From the NCBI GenBank assembly GCA_001600415.1, contig BCJX01000003.1, forward strand, positions 2,666,761 to 2,730,760: a DNA stretch of 64,000 nucleotides. The letters run 5' to 3'. This DNA comes from Pascua guehoae. Its lineage: Eukaryota; Basidiomycota; Tremellomycetes; Trichosporonales; Trichosporonaceae. Shown piece after piece: positions 38,331 to 50,392 of this stretch. Each line of letters starts with the position of its first letter. The stretch's first letter is position 1. Made by a program: the position numbers and the translations under genes. The notes beneath the pieces were generated by a model. It saw only the letters and a program-made list of their open reading frames with translations. It did no database searches and was not told where the DNA came from.

Positions 38331-39204
38331 TGTGGGAGTTTTACCTCACCCTCGGGAATAGGGCCTTGCTGTAACAACCAAGCCATGGCGCCATACGAGA
38401 TGGAAGCAATTCCCGCAGGGATATCGATCGATATGGCTCCATATCACCCCATAGTCCGCAGTCTGGGCCCACCAGGTACCCGTCCCTGTTGCTCGGCACT
38501 ACTCACAACCACCTTATGACTCCCTCTCGCTGACATTCTTGTCACTCCTCAGTCAGCGGCGATGGTAGACTATGCCCCATGACCTCGGCCATGCCCCGAG
38601 GCTGGCGGGCTTACTCAGCACACCAGCTTTAGCATAAGTGACTGGTGCTTACGCCAGGTAGGCCACTGCAAGACGGACGATTAGGCAGGATGAGGAGACC
38701 TTGGTGGTTGTCCCTCGGGACCATGGAAGGAGGGATATAAGGTGGCCCTCTTGAGCGTAGAAGGGCCAATGATCTAGATTTGTAGTTGGGTTGTAGAAGT
38801 CCTATTCATCTTGTCATCGCCGACAGCGGTCGTCTCCTCCCTTATCCCTTGTGCACTCGACGCACATCCCCTCTAGACCCTCATCCCCCACTATTGCTCG
38901 ATATTGCTCCACACTCCTCCTTGCCGATTTATTCTTGCCTCACCCGTTGCCCGTCTTCTACGACTAGACCCCAGCAGGCATCTTACACTTGCTCTTTCAG
39001 TTACTCACTGTCAAGACCCGTCGCGTCGGCGAGGGGTCATGTGATCTGGGTATGTGTGTCCAAGGTAGCGTCGGCTGTCCTCGCAAGTCACCCATGGCAT
39101 CCATCTCGTGGTATGGGTAACATTGTTACCCCGACAGAGGAATACTACTTTGTTGCCGTACCCTCATACGCAACGAAGTCCTTATATATATGAGGGCCAC
39201 GTTG
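38331..39204. mobile_element. Fragment of a TGTGGGAG-type LTR, split by another LTR
   Basis: Starts TGTGGGAGTTTTACCTCACC immediately after the ATGG duplication, as in the reverse copy at 49293. It runs to TAGGGCCTTGC, is interrupted by the LTR at 38370-38987, then resumes at about 38988 (CTTGCTCTTTCAGTTACTCA, compare 49328-49345). Its far end is unclear before 39205. TATA-like TTATATATATGAGG lies at about 39181. Confidence 0.65.
38370..38987. mobile_element. Solo LTR, TGTAACAACCAAG...CTTACA family
   Basis: 618 bp starting TG and ending CA with exact 5-bp duplication CTTGC (38365-38369, 38988-38992). Its first 13 bases equal the start, in minus orientation, of the 3' LTR at 57995-58859. It carries a perfect ATATCGATCGATAT palindrome at 38421-38434 and a TATA-like GGATATAAGG near 38735. 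Confidence 0.9.
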
Positions 39205-39824
39205 TGTCACGAGCCGAACGGTGAAGGCTTGGGAACCGAACACAAACCTAGCACCGCGACTCCGTCTCGACCTGCAAGACAGCATCGGACTCACGGGATT
39301 GACGACCTAAAGGAAGGCGCTGGGGCCAGGGGGTTGCTGCGACACGCACGCGGAGGGGACATGGAAGGACGGAAGGATGGAGCGGAGATGGAGGTGGCGC
39401 CGCGGAGGTGTCGGAGAGGGCAAATGCCAAGGCAACTGATTGTCGAGACTAGACTTGTAGTTGCATGGCTTGGAGATACAAACTACGGACGGCGCTGAAC
39501 TATGTACCCTAGCAAGCGTACGAGCAGGAGCTGCGCGGGGGATACGGAGTTAGGCCTAGTCTACAAGCGTGGCACTCTGGGTCGGCGGTAGGGCCTGTAG
39601 TAGTAGCGCCGACATGCACGGTTGACAGCATGATGTGTGTGCTTCGCGAGGCGTCGTGAAGCGTGTACTGTGTGCTGTCAAGTCGACGTGCATGATTTCT
39701 CGTCGCTTGTTGTCTTGAGTGGCAAACCGAGTCGAGCGGTGGTGGAGGTCGTATCGTCATGTGGTTGTCAGTCATGTGATTTTCGACACCGCGTAGAAAC
39801 GACTAAGTCGTCCAGATCGTGACA
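39205..39824. mobile_element. Solo LTR, TGTCA family (copy B)
   Basis: 620 bp, TGTCACGAGCC...CAGATCGTGACA, flanked by exact 5-bp duplication CGTTG (39200-39204, 39825-39829). It is the CpG-richest of the three copies and a reference for the decay of copy C. Confidence 0.92.
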
Positions 39825-41256
39825 CGTTGTGGCTCTCAGCATTGTTCGGATCGCACTCTGGGCCGTCGGCCTTTCCCTTAGCCAGGCCCGTTGTCATGAG
39901 ATGCCCTACTACCACGCACCAAATACCCAACACACACGAACAATAAACCCAACTGACCGGGATGGAACGAGCGACATGCTTACGTAATACCACACGTGGC
40001 ATCCACACGACGACATGATGACAATATCGCGTGACACCGCCGACCGACCAGTAATCTTATCGACTAGATGCTGACAAATCACAATCTACATGCTCGCTAC
40101 AACAGGTCACGAGGACAACATAACCATGAACCTTCATGTAACGACCGACGGGCTTACATGAGCATCAAGATAAGCTTGCGCCTGGACAGGAAGGCAAGAC
40201 CGACGGGTACAAGGGATTTATAAGAAACTACGGCATCAAGATGGTCACGAGGAAGGAGCGTGATGAACGTTGTTCCCAGACTATGATACTGACCAATTAT
40301 CCTGGGTTAGCGGATAGTTCGGGAAACTCTGGGAAAATACTAGAATGACGATGAGGTCTTGTGACATGGGGATAGAGACCGGGAGACTAACGCGAGATGG
40401 GATGGACGATGGCCGAGGCGGGATGAAGTAGTAGTCAACATAGGTCCCCGAGGGGGAAGTTATAGATATAGGCCATAGCCTTTGTAGTTCTGTCAGGCAG
40501 GCTTTTTACCTCATCTGATCTGACCAAGTATAGCATTCAAAGCATCACATGATCCAAGCGACTAGCCTACCCCAGGTTAGTATCAGTAGATAGACGATTC
40601 CACACACGCCTGTTAACAAGTCTTAGCCTCACCTTGTTATTCTGAAACCCTTATCTTCTACGCCTACGCCCACGTACCCTGTCGAGACTAGGACGGTAAG
40701 CATAGAAGACGAGGTCAAGCCAGAGATCATCCGGTTGATAGACCCTAGCTTGTGACACCCGTGTCTTGGACGAGACAGAGGGCGGACTGGGCTGGTGGCA
40801 CTGCCACCGGTCTGGCTCGTCAGTCGAGTGGTGTGGATTATTAGGTAATGGGGTCCCTCGTGGATCCCACGTGGTTTCTGGTCACGTTGGAGGGTTTCCA
40901 CGTGGCTCTCTGGTCACGTGGTTGTCCTGGCACGGGCCGCATCATGACACTCACTGCCATTGCCTGCTGGGCTGGGTCCCGCTTCCTCATGTGCCCAGGT
41001 CTCAGTCCCCTTCCACAGCCTAGTCCCAGTTGGCCTCGGTGCCAAGTCTCGACCCATTTTCCGCTCAGGTGCTGATCCACTTCAGCACTGGGTGTCTGCC
41101 TCTGGCTCAAGTCTTGATCCGCCCCAGCGCCGAGTCCCTCTCCATTTCTTGCTTGGGTCTCAGTGTCATGCACATGCACGGGCCTCTGTCCATCTCGGTG
41201 AAAGGGTGTGAGTGAGTGAGTGTCTCTCTCTCTAAGTCTCATCCTCGGTTAGGTCG
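39825..41256. other. Derelict repeats without genes
   Basis: No supported coding region. The last ~300 bp (CTCAGTCC and CTCTGTCC phrases ending GGTTAGGTCG) resemble the interior of the LTR at 49293-49865 and are cut by the LTR starting at 41257, so this is probably the stump of an older element. Confidence 0.5.
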
Positions 41257-42400
41257 TGTCATGAGCCGAATGGTGATGGCTTGGGAACTGAACACAAACC
41301 TAGGACCGCAACTCTGTCTCGACCTGCAAGATGGCATCAGACTCACAGGATTGACGATCTAAAGGAAGGCATTGGGGCCAGGGGGTTGCTGCGACATGCA
41401 TGTGGAGGGGGGGGGGACGCGGAAGGACGAGAGGACGGAGCGGGGACAGAGGTGGTGCTGTGGAGGTGTCAGAGAGGGCAAATGCCAAGGCAACTGGTTG
41501 TCGAGACTAGACTTGTAGTTGCATGGCTTGGGGACACAAACTACAGACGGTGCTGAACTATATACCCTAGTGAGCATACAGGCGTGAGCCATGCAGGGAG
41601 TACAGAGTTAGGCCTAGTCTACAAGCGTGGCACTTTGGGTCGGTGATAGAGCCCAAGTAGTAGTGTCGATATGCATGGACGACAGCAATGATGGTGTGCT
41701 ACATGAGGCGTTGAGCAGCATGTGTTGTGTGCTGTCGAGACAACATGCATGATTTCTTGTCACTTGTTGTCTCGAGTGGCAAACCGAGTCGAGCAGTGGT
41801 GGAGGTCATGACGTAACGTGGCTGCCGGTCACATGATTTCGACACCACGTTGTGGTGGGAATAACTCGCCCACCAGGAATCGATGACATATCTGCCAGAG
41901 GCTCGCGCCAAACATGATAGCCGACCTAACCGAGGTTTGGGTTGTGGAGAGAGACTTGGCCCCACCCATTCACCGAGACACGAGCAAGAAATGGAGCGAG
42001 AAACAAGGCTGAGATGGACAGAGGCCCGGAGACACACGGACCGAGACTCGAACGAGAGGCGGACCGAGACTTGAGCCAGTCGCGGACCGAGACTCGAGCG
42101 AGAGGCAGACCAAGACTCGAACGAGAGGCGGACCGAGACTTGAGCCAGTCGCGGACCGAGACTCGAGCCAGAGGCGGACCAAGACTCAAACCAGCCGCGG
42201 ATCGGGACTCGAGCCAGCAGCAGATCGGTACTAGAGTCAGCATTTGGCGAAAGGAGCGACAGAGACTCAGGCCAGGAGGAGGGCGAGGCCCTGCCCGGTG
42301 AGCAGCGACAGTGAGTATCTGACGGAGCGAGGCCCTACACTCGTGGGGCAAGGCAAAACTCCCACAACGTAGAGACAACTAAGTCGTCCGAATCGTGACA
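41257..42400 (-). mobile_element. 3' LTR of chromovirus 1 (TGTCA family, copy C) with nested insertion
   Basis: Starts TGTCATGAGCC and ends CGAATCGTGACA. Without the insertion at 41851-42366 plus its duplication it is about 620 bp, like copy B. On the minus strand it is directly preceded by a purine-rich GGAGGGGCAG (42401-42410) and, 120 bp earlier, by the end of the chromodomain frame, so it is the 3' LTR of the minus-strand element. Compared with copy B most differences read as C-to-T or G-to-A. Confidence 0.85.
41851..42366 (+). mobile_element. Solo LTR, TGTGGTGGG...CTCCCACA family, nested in LTR C
   Basis: 516 bp flanked by exact 4-bp duplication ACGT (41847-41850, 42367-42370). The uninterrupted site is visible in copy B at about 39788-39796 (GACACCGCGTAGAAA). 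The core is a tandem array of ~21-bp GGACCGAGACTCGAGCCAG-like units. Confidence 0.92.
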
Positions 42401-42519
42401 CTGCCCCTCCGACAAAGGGGCCGTAGTCCCGACGGACCTCATTTATTGATATTGACAAGGTCGACAGGATCGGACGAGGCAAGTTGTTTTGTTGGCTCGG
42501 GGATGCTGGTTTTAATTGC

Positions 42520-45500
42520 TCAGCAACACTTGCACCGTGGCTTTGGAGCGGGAGCGGAAGGGAAGACATGCTCCGGGTTGTCCTTATTAGCCAGGTAGAA
42601 CTTACGGAATGCACCCACATTCTTGACGTTGTGGTGCGGTTCCCATGAGTTTTCGTGGTCGGGATACCCGTGCCAAAGGATGAGGTACCAGTATTCATCC
42701 TCATTCCCTTTGTCATACAAGGAATTGAGGACCGTCTTGACATACCACTCAGGTTCGCCGTTGATGTGGATTGGCGGTTCAGGTTCCTGACACTGGCCGG
42801 GCAAGGGCAGTTTGGCCGGGCGGAACAACTGCACGTGGAAGACGGGGTGCAGTCATTTCAGCTCAGGAGGAAGATCGATGACCCACGCCAATGGGGACTT
42901 GGTCGGGGCGAGGATCTTGCGGGGGCCAAGGGTGACACAGTCAAGCTTGAACAGGGGTCAGAGCGACGTGATGTTCTTATGCTTGAGGTAGACAAGGTCG
43001 CCCTCCTGGTAGGGTGGAGTTGGTTTAACCTTGTGGTTATAGAACTCCGAGTGACGCGCTTGCGCTGCCTTGATGTTCTCCTGGAGGGTCTCACGGAGGG
43101 TCGTAATCTCATCGAGGCATTGCTGTGTAGCTGGAACGTTGGCTGGACGAACCAGGGTCGTGGGGTCCACAGGGTTGAATCCATGGAGGGCGAAGAAAGG
43201 AGAGACCTTTGTTGTCAAGTGTACTGTGTTGTTGTAGGCGAATGCGGCAATCGGCAAGAGGAGCTTCCAATCAGTGTACGTCGCATTGACATGGTGCCTC
43301 AGATACTGGATAATTATCCAGATAAGGCGCTCAGTTTGTCCATCAGTTTGTGGGTGCCAGGCCGTGGACAGGGCAGACTTGGTGCCAAGTGCATTGAAGA
43401 AGGCATGAGTGTAATGCAATGAGTTGAGAGGGCCCTGGTTGGAGACAATGTCCAGAGGCATGCCATATATGGAGAAGACATGCGTGATCATCAGGTCGAC
43501 CAGGTCTTCCGTGGTGAAGCCCTTTTCCGTAAAAGGGACGAAGATTCCAAACTTGGTGAGACGGCAGACCCAGAACATGATGGCGTTGTTACCGTTCTCA
43601 TCAGGTGGAAGCTTTGTCAAAGCGTCCATGGCAAGGGAGCTCATGGGACACAACAGAATGGGGAGCGGTTGCAGAGGTCCAAACTGCCGCTGGCGCCAGG
43701 GCTTGTCCCAGTTGCAGGTGTGACAGCCGGTGCAGTAGGCATTGATGAACTTGCTCATCACGGGGAAGTAGAAGTAATGGCTGATGGCAGCAAGAGTTTT
43801 TGCACTGCCAGGGTGGCCAGCCATGGGAACATTATGAGCCTGGTAGACGATGTTGAGTTTGAGTTGATGGTCCTCGGGCACAAATAGGAGGTTGGCGAAG
43901 AAGAGTAGCCCATTGTGCACCGAGAAGAACTCAAGGTCATCTGCCAGGTCATCCGGAGGGGTCTCCTCAGGATGCTGCAGAGCATGGATCAGCTGTTGAC
44001 AGTGCTCATCGTTGTCTTGGGCTCTGCGCAGCCATTTGACAATGTCGGAGTGAGGAGGGTAGTCATCAGGTCCGTCATCGTCATCCCCCTGCTCGGGGGG
44101 AGCATCGACGTTCTCCGGTTCTGACTCGACCTCGGGGATGGGTTCGAGGTCAAGCTCTTGTTCCAGGGGGATGCTCGCGGCCTCTTTTCTGGTGTCACTT
44201 CGGGTGTGAGCCATGGTAGCGACAACAGGGGGAGGGGTTTCGACTCGATCAGGGTCAAAGAACAACTGGGGTTCAGCCTCTTTTGCCTTTGTGCNGCTGA
44301 AGGTCATGTCAGTGTGAAAGGGCATCAGGCTTTACCATCTGCGAGCCCTTCTTCCACCTGATGGAGAAGTCAAAGNGCATGAGCAGCTCGATGTACCAGT
44401 TTTGACGCCGATTCCACGATCTCGCGGTGAGGAAGTACTCAAGGTTGTGGTGGTCGGTAAACACTTGAGTGTCATGGGCATATGCAAGGTAGTGGCACCA
44501 CTGCTTGAAGGCTTCAACGATTGCAAGCATCTCCTTGTCATGTGTCTTGTAGTTGAGCTTGGAGGGGGTGAGCTTTCGGGAGAAGAATGCGATGGGAAGG
44601 AGGTGGCCGTCGTCGTCGCGCTGGGAAAGAATAGCAGTGATGGTGAAGTTGGATGCATCAGCTTCAATGAACAGCTGGCGCAGAGGGTCGAACATCCTCA
44701 GCACAGGTGCGACGGTGAAACAGTGCTTGAGGAAGTCGAAGGCATTCTGCTCTTCTTCGGTCCAACACCAGGCTTGCCCTTGCTGCGTGAGGCGATGCAG
44801 CGTGAGTACGATCTTGGCAGAGGTGTGGATGAACTGACAATAGAAGTTGCAGAAGCTGAGGAAGGAACGGACGTGTCAGATCGTGGTGGGGACGGGCCAG
44901 TCGAGGATGGCAGAGACCTTGTCGGGGGTCATGCCAAGCTCACCATGGCCCATGATGAATCCGAGGAAATGTGTCCAATTGGTGAAGAACTCGCACTTCT
45001 CAGCCTTTACGTAGAGACAGTGTGCACGGAGTCGCTCGAGGACCTCTTTGGTGTCCTTGACATTGTCCTCGTGTGAGTTGGAGTGGACCAGGATGTCGTC
45101 TAGGTAACTGACGACACACCTGTCCAGGAGCTCACTGCTGATAGCCTTGTTGATGAGGTTCTGGAACGAGGCAGGAGCATTGGTCAGTCCGAATGGCATG
45201 ACGAGATACTCAAATTGCCCTCTGGACATGACAAAGGCAGTCTTCCACTTGTTGCCTGGTCGGATGCATACAAGGTAGTACACTGAGCGCAGGTCGATCT
45301 TGGTGAAGACCTTGCCGGCACGGAGTCTGTCGAGGACATCGTCCATGCGAGGGATGGGGTATCGCCACTTGATGATGTGCTCATTCATCTGGCGATAGTC
45401 GATGACGGGCCGAACGCCGACATCGTCATCCTTCTTGCCGACAAAGAAGAGGGGTGTCATGGTAGGGGACTTGGAGGGACGGATGTACCCCTTGGCAAGC

Positions 45501-45854
45501 AATTGATCAATGTAGTCTTCAGCAATTGCTGCCTTGTGGCTGGCAAAACGGTAAGCCTTGCGCTTACCTGGGAACTTGCTCTGGTCCTTAAGGTCAATCA
45601 CATGGTCATAGTTGGTGTGTGCTGGAAGGCGGTTGCTGTTGGCCTTGGAGAACATGTCGAGGTAGTCGTGAAACTCGACGGGGACTAGGCAGGGAATCTC
45701 ATCACAGTCCGACACAGTGGTTGAGAATGGGTCGTCGTAATCATCAGGATCGGGGTCAGTCAACTTGGCGCTAGCACACTTGAGGTCCAGACCGGAATCG
45801 AGCAATGTGATTAGACCTGTGGAGGAGTAGACAAATGGTTGGGCAGGAGCAGCA
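42520..45854 (-). pseudogene. Decayed Ty3/Gypsy chromovirus polyprotein: RT, RNase H, integrase, chromodomain
   Basis: Reading on the minus strand: the pre-RT linker, reverse transcriptase (from about 45550, with FTKIDLRS and the YLDDILV active site near 45090), RNase H (FIEADASNF, DKEMLAIV, FTDHHNLEYF; 44309-44704), HHCC/integrase core (ALDAL... first Asp, DGQTERL), and a chromodomain (YWYLILWHGYPDHENSWEP; about 42600-42710). It is broken by TGA at 44876-44878, a frameshift near 44.31 kb, and TGA at 42958-42960 and 42853-42855. The second integrase Asp is replaced: IVSNQGP where the family has DxGP. Two ambiguous bases occur at 44295 and 44376. It belongs to one reading frame with the region at 46600-49274 once the LTR at 45855 is set aside. 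Confidence 0.9.
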
Positions 45855-46594
45855 TGTCATGAACCTACCTTCCCGTTTCCTAATGTTCGACAAGTTGTAA
45901 TACCATGGCTCACCAAACCAAAAACCCAGCGATACAAGGCACAGTCCAAGGATCTGAAGACCAAGAGTTCGAAGTTCGAGGATCCAAAGAAACAAGGCAC
46001 AGACAAGAGTTCCAACTTACTTGCAACCCGCCTTGCTCATCGACCAAGGATCCATCGATGACTAATAGGCTGCCTCTGATTGGCTGCCCCTCGCTTAGTA
46101 AGCAGTTCTAATTATAGAACAGCTTAGTCAGCAGAGCTCAGTGAGGCATTTTTGCTATTGGCTGCTGCCTGAAGGCCTTTGAGGCATTTTTGTGATTGGA
46201 CGGCCATTTGCCACCCAAAATACTATATAAAGGGCCATGCCCGGCCCCCTGTAGACCCTCTCAGTTATGGATCATATGTCAAATGACTAATAGTGGATTA
46301 ACGCACCACACTAATCTTGATTAGACTTGTTGTCACTATCATATACCCCTTGCTCGCCATCATATACCCCTTGCTCCCCATCAGTACCTGACGTACCACA
46401 CTTCACTTGTGAACGTCATTGCCAGCTTGCCAACTATCCCGACTATTCCCTCGAAGCTACCCAACTCTTTGTGCTTGCCCTCAGTATCCCGAGTCCAACT
46501 ATTGCCTGCATGCAATCGTAATCACTTGTGAACAAGCCAGAGACACGTGACCACCCTGGTCAACCCTTATACCTGATGCACCCCGAGCGTGACA
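45855..46594. mobile_element. Solo LTR inserted in chromovirus 1
   Basis: 740 bp, TGTCATGAACC...CGAGCGTGACA, with exact 5-bp duplication CAGCA (45850-45854, 46595-46599). A clear TATA box ACTATATAAAGGG lies near 46222. Taking out LTR plus one duplication (745 bp) joins the upstream and downstream frames without a stop. Confidence 0.93.
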
Positions 46595-46599
46595 CAGCA

Positions 46600-49274
46600 T
46601 CATCCTCATGTTGGAGCAGAAGGAAGGAGGCTGCTGAATGTGGGTGCCACATCAGCGCTTCAACTTCTTCCATCTGCTCAGAGTTGAGTCTGCTCCCATC
46701 ATCAGCTAACTCCGAGATGGTGGCAGCACTTGGCGTGTTGGGCTGGGGCACGGGCAGGGCGGGCGCAGGCAGGGCAGGCGCAGGCAGGGCGGGCACAGGC
46801 AGGGGCACGGGCTGGGTGGGCGCGGGCATGAGGAGGTAGCCGCGGATGGCATTGATGCCTGCAAGGTTGGCCGTCACATAGGGCGAGTTGACGAGCAATG
46901 CCATGTTGGCGGGGAGCAACAGGAGCATATGGTGCGGCAGTGACACGTCAGCAACCATGACCAGGATTCGCAGGCGGCAGCGGTTCACCCGATTCGACCC
47001 TTTCGCACCTGCAGGTGGACCCCAGGTCTTGCCACTGAGGGTGCCCCAGCTCATCATGCCACTTGTTGGGCCGTCACCATCGCCGAAGCTGAACAGGGGG
47101 CAGATATCAAACCTGCAGTCCTGCAGCATGGCCGGCAGGTCAGCCAGCGTGGTGGACCCAGCGGCAAGCAGTTCGAGGGGGGCTGCGAGTGGCTGCCACC
47201 CAGGAGGCACACTGTGGGCGGTTGGCAAGTAGGCGATGCCAGGGGCAGCAGCACCAGGAGGACCAGCGGCAGGGGGGGCATTGGCGACAACAGCAGCAGC
47301 GGCGATGGTGGCGGTGGTGACGGTGGCATTGGCGATGGCGGCGTTGGCGACGGCAATGGGCGCAAGTTCCAGGGCAAAGCTGCACAGCATTGCCACCTCA
47401 ATGGTGGCAGCATCATACCTCTGCACATTGGGGGCTGCTCCTCCTGGAGGCTGTGACGTGGCGTGCCCTGGATGCAGAAAGAAGATGCAACCATGGTTGC
47501 ACCAGACATGCCGCTTCAGATCAAAGGCTCGGGGTGTCGACTCGAGACATTGCTCCACCTCAAAACAGGCAAGCTCGAGGGCTTGCAGCTCTTGCCTTGG
47601 CACTGGACCATCACCTGCGGGCAGAAGCGGCTCAATAGCCGCAATAAAGGCCATTGCATTAGCCATCCTGGCCGGGGACCTGATGGCAATCGGACAGGGG
47701 ATGGTCCGGCTCAGCAGCGGCCGCAGCGACAGCATTTGGGCACGGTGCAACAGCAGACAGATGTAGTGCTTTACACAGCTGATGGCGACGTCCTTGATGT
47801 GGGGGAAGATGTGCTGCACCATCCGCACCTTCGGCTGGTGAGTTTCGGCAGCTGCCAAGGCTGCAAGCATAAATGCCTCCCGCTGCGACGAGTCACCCTG
47901 GAATCACTCACTCTGTATGCCGGCGAAGAACGCTGTACCCTCAGCAAACATGTGCTGCCCCTGGTGAGCGTGGACGAGGAGGTCTTGTGCTGCTTGGGCT
48001 GTGTTTGTCTCTGGCATGATCGCCATGCAGAGCTCGTTGCTAACAATGCCGAACAGCAGTTCCCACTGGGCCTCAATTTCGCGGGCGAGTGTGCATCGGG
48101 TGTCAGTGGCGGTCGTGGCATGCGTGGCAGTCGCGGCGTGCAGTGGCCCGACGGCCATGACAGTGTGCAGTGGCCCGACGGCCATGACGGCATGCCACGG
48201 ACTGAAGCCGTCAACATCCCCAGAGACACGGCTTGAGTAATGGAAAGCCGGCGGTACCACCGACACACTCTGCACGAGCTGCCATGCCATCGAGCCCACA
48301 GTGGCGCAGCTGTGGACAATCACGACCACATTAGCAAGAGCAGTAGCATCGTGACCGGCGCTGTGGCCGACAATACCGCCACTGTGGCCGACCAAGCTGG
48401 GCTCAGACCGGAGCCAGACGCGGGTGGGGGCCATCCACCGATGCCATACTTGATCGAAGCGACAGAAGATGTGCGACTGAAGCTGCTGGAACAAGGCCAC
48501 GTCGCCCAAGAGCCAGTGGATGACAGCTTGCTGTCCCGGCAAGGCGCCGGCAGGCATCGGGCAGACTTTGGCAATCACCGGGTGCTGCTGCACATCCTAC
48601 ACGGGGATCACAGCAGTATCGATGCCAAGGACCTGGAGATCATTTGCCATTGAGAACATGGCAATCGGAGTCTGCGCTGAAGCCAAAGCTGCTAGGAGGA
48701 TGTCGCGTGGGCAGTCGTGAAGAACCCTCAGCCACGTGGGGTCGTAGTAGCTGGCAGCAGTAAGTCCGGATGTCACCTCGTTGATGGCATGGAGCTTCTC
48801 ACCCGGAGGCAAGCCCACCAAGAACGTTGCTGCAAACAACATGGGCATGTCAGACGTCGCGCGCAGCTCGAGGCCAATCTCGACTGGGTGCAGGGCCCAC
48901 TTGCCTTCAGCGTCGATCATCGTGGCATACTCCGTGTCGACGCAGAGGATGCCAGGTCCGTTGGCGGTGGCCCTGTCAGCCAGGGCTTGAGTGTACAACT
49001 GCCCATGGGCCAGCTGCTGGGGTGTGGGGGCTGGCCAATCGAACTCATTCGCCCAAGGCGATGAGGCAGCCCAAAAGCGCCATGGACGAAAGCGCCATGG
49101 ACGCATGCTGTTGGGACGCAGGGCGAGGGGACGTGGAGAGCCAAGCGCGGAGTGCCGGGAGTCACGGGGAGGCAGAATGTCGGGACGCCGGGATGCTGGG
49201 ACGCGGAGTGCGGAGCATGCGGAGCACACAGAGCGGGTGGAGTGCAGAGTGTGGGAGGCAGAATGCCGGGACAT
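46600..49274 (-). pseudogene. N-terminal part of chromovirus 1 frame with DEDDh exonuclease-like domain
   Basis: One minus-strand frame of about 890 codons is interrupted only by TAG (48597-48599) and TGA (47904-47906). Near its start is GILCVDTEYATM followed by HPVEIGLEL, the Exo I pattern (DxE with a following EIG). Then comes AMFSMANDLQVLG (Exo II-like Asn-Asp) and, after the TAG, VIHWLLGDVALFQQL, matching the H-x4-D Exo III of DEDDh 3'-5' exonucleases. The rest is Ala/Pro/His-rich with an (Ala)n-Val-Ala-Asn stretch and a PVPALPAP repeat near the end. No zinc knuckle or Gag domain is recognised. It may be a captured host gene or an unusual 5' module. Its 5' end abuts minisatellite DNA at 49074-49292. 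Confidence 0.65.
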
Positions 49275-49292
49275 CAGGATGCTGGGACATGG

Positions 49293-49865
49293 TGTGGGAG
49301 TTTTGCCTCGCCCACGAGTGTAGGGCCTTGCTCTGTCAGTTACTCACTGCCGTCGCCCACTGAGCAGAGTCTCGCTCTCCTTCCTGCTTGGGTTTCTGTC
49401 TTCCCGTCCTAGAATCTCGGTCTGTCATCGCCTCGGGTCTCGGCCCGCTGCCGGCTCGAGTCTCAGTCCGCCGCTGCCTCGAGCCTCAGTCCGCAGCTGG
49501 CTTGAGTCCCTGTCCGCGACTGGCGTGGGTCTCAGTCCGCGAGCGGTTCGAGTCTCGGTCCGCGACTGGCTCGAGTCTCGGTTCATGACTGGCTAGAGTC
49601 TTGGTCCGCCTCTGGTTCGAGTCTCGTTCCGCGGCTGGCTCGAGTCTCGGTGTCGGTCTCGCTCAAGTCTCGGTGTCGTGCGCCTCCGGGCCTCTGTCTG
49701 TCTCGGCCTCATTTCTCTCTCTGCTTTTCCGCTCGTGTCTTGGTGAATGGGTGAGTCTGAGTCTCGCTCCGCAACCCAAACCTCAGTTAGGTCGGCTATC
49801 ATGTTTGGCACAAGTCCCTGGCAGATACGTCATCGATTCTCGGTGGGCGAGTTATTCCCACCACA
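49293..49865 (-). mobile_element. LTR, TGTGG family, reverse copy
   Basis: 573 bp, TGTGGGAGTTTTGCC...TTATTCCCACCACA, the reverse complement of the family at 41851 and 50004. The flanks ATGG and ACGG differ by one base. It splits a minisatellite of GGGATGCTGGGAC-like units (about 49180-49292 and 49866-49935). Confidence 0.85.
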
Positions 49866-50003
49866 ACGGAGTGTGGAGCACCGGGACGTCAGGATGCTGG
49901 GATGCTGGGAGCACGGGGACGTGGTGGGAGGGGGGCAACCTGGGGTGGTGGCAAGGACCGTCGCCGAGATGGCGAGGGGCAGGGGGGGGGGGGATGGGGA
50001 CGT

Positions 50004-50392
50004 TGTGGTGGGAATAACTCGCCTACCACGAATCGATGACATACCTGCCAGGGACTTGTGCCAAACATGATAGCTGACCTAACCGAGGTTTGGGTTGCAG
50101 AGCGAGACTTGGTGTCACCCATTCACCGAGACTCAAGCATGACCAGTACTGAGACTCGGGCCAGCAGCGGACCGAGACTTGAGCCAGCAGCGGACCGAGA
50201 CTCGAGCCAGCGACAGATCAAGACTTGAGCCAGCAACGGGTCAAGACCCAGACCGACAGCAGGCCGAGATTCTGGGACGGGGAAGATAGAGACCCGAGCA
50301 GGAAGGAGAGCGACACCCTGCCCAGTGGGCGACGGTACTGAGTAACTGACAGAGCAAGGCCCTGTACTTGGAGGTGAGGTAAAACTCCCACA
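50004..50392 (+). mobile_element. Probable 5' LTR (TGTGG family) of the plus-strand gag element
   Basis: 389 bp, TGTGGTGGGAATAACTCGCC...AAAACTCCCACA. The two flanks do not match as a duplication, and the 3' flank is AATTTGGAGCCCATTATGGG. That resembles the TGG-starting primer-binding site following a 5' LTR, so I read it as the start of an element rather than a solo LTR. The interior is the same ~21-bp GACCGAGACT array. Confidence 0.6.

Noticed and set aside
44295..44376. Frame damage near two ambiguous bases in pol
   Set aside because: The two undetermined bases make it impossible to say whether the nearby frameshift is biological or a sequencing error, so I do not count it as evidence of decay.
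45700..45830. DSG in LLDSGLDL as an aspartic protease active site of chromovirus 1
   Set aside because: It is too close to the RT linker and lacks the rest of the protease fold; probably coincidence.
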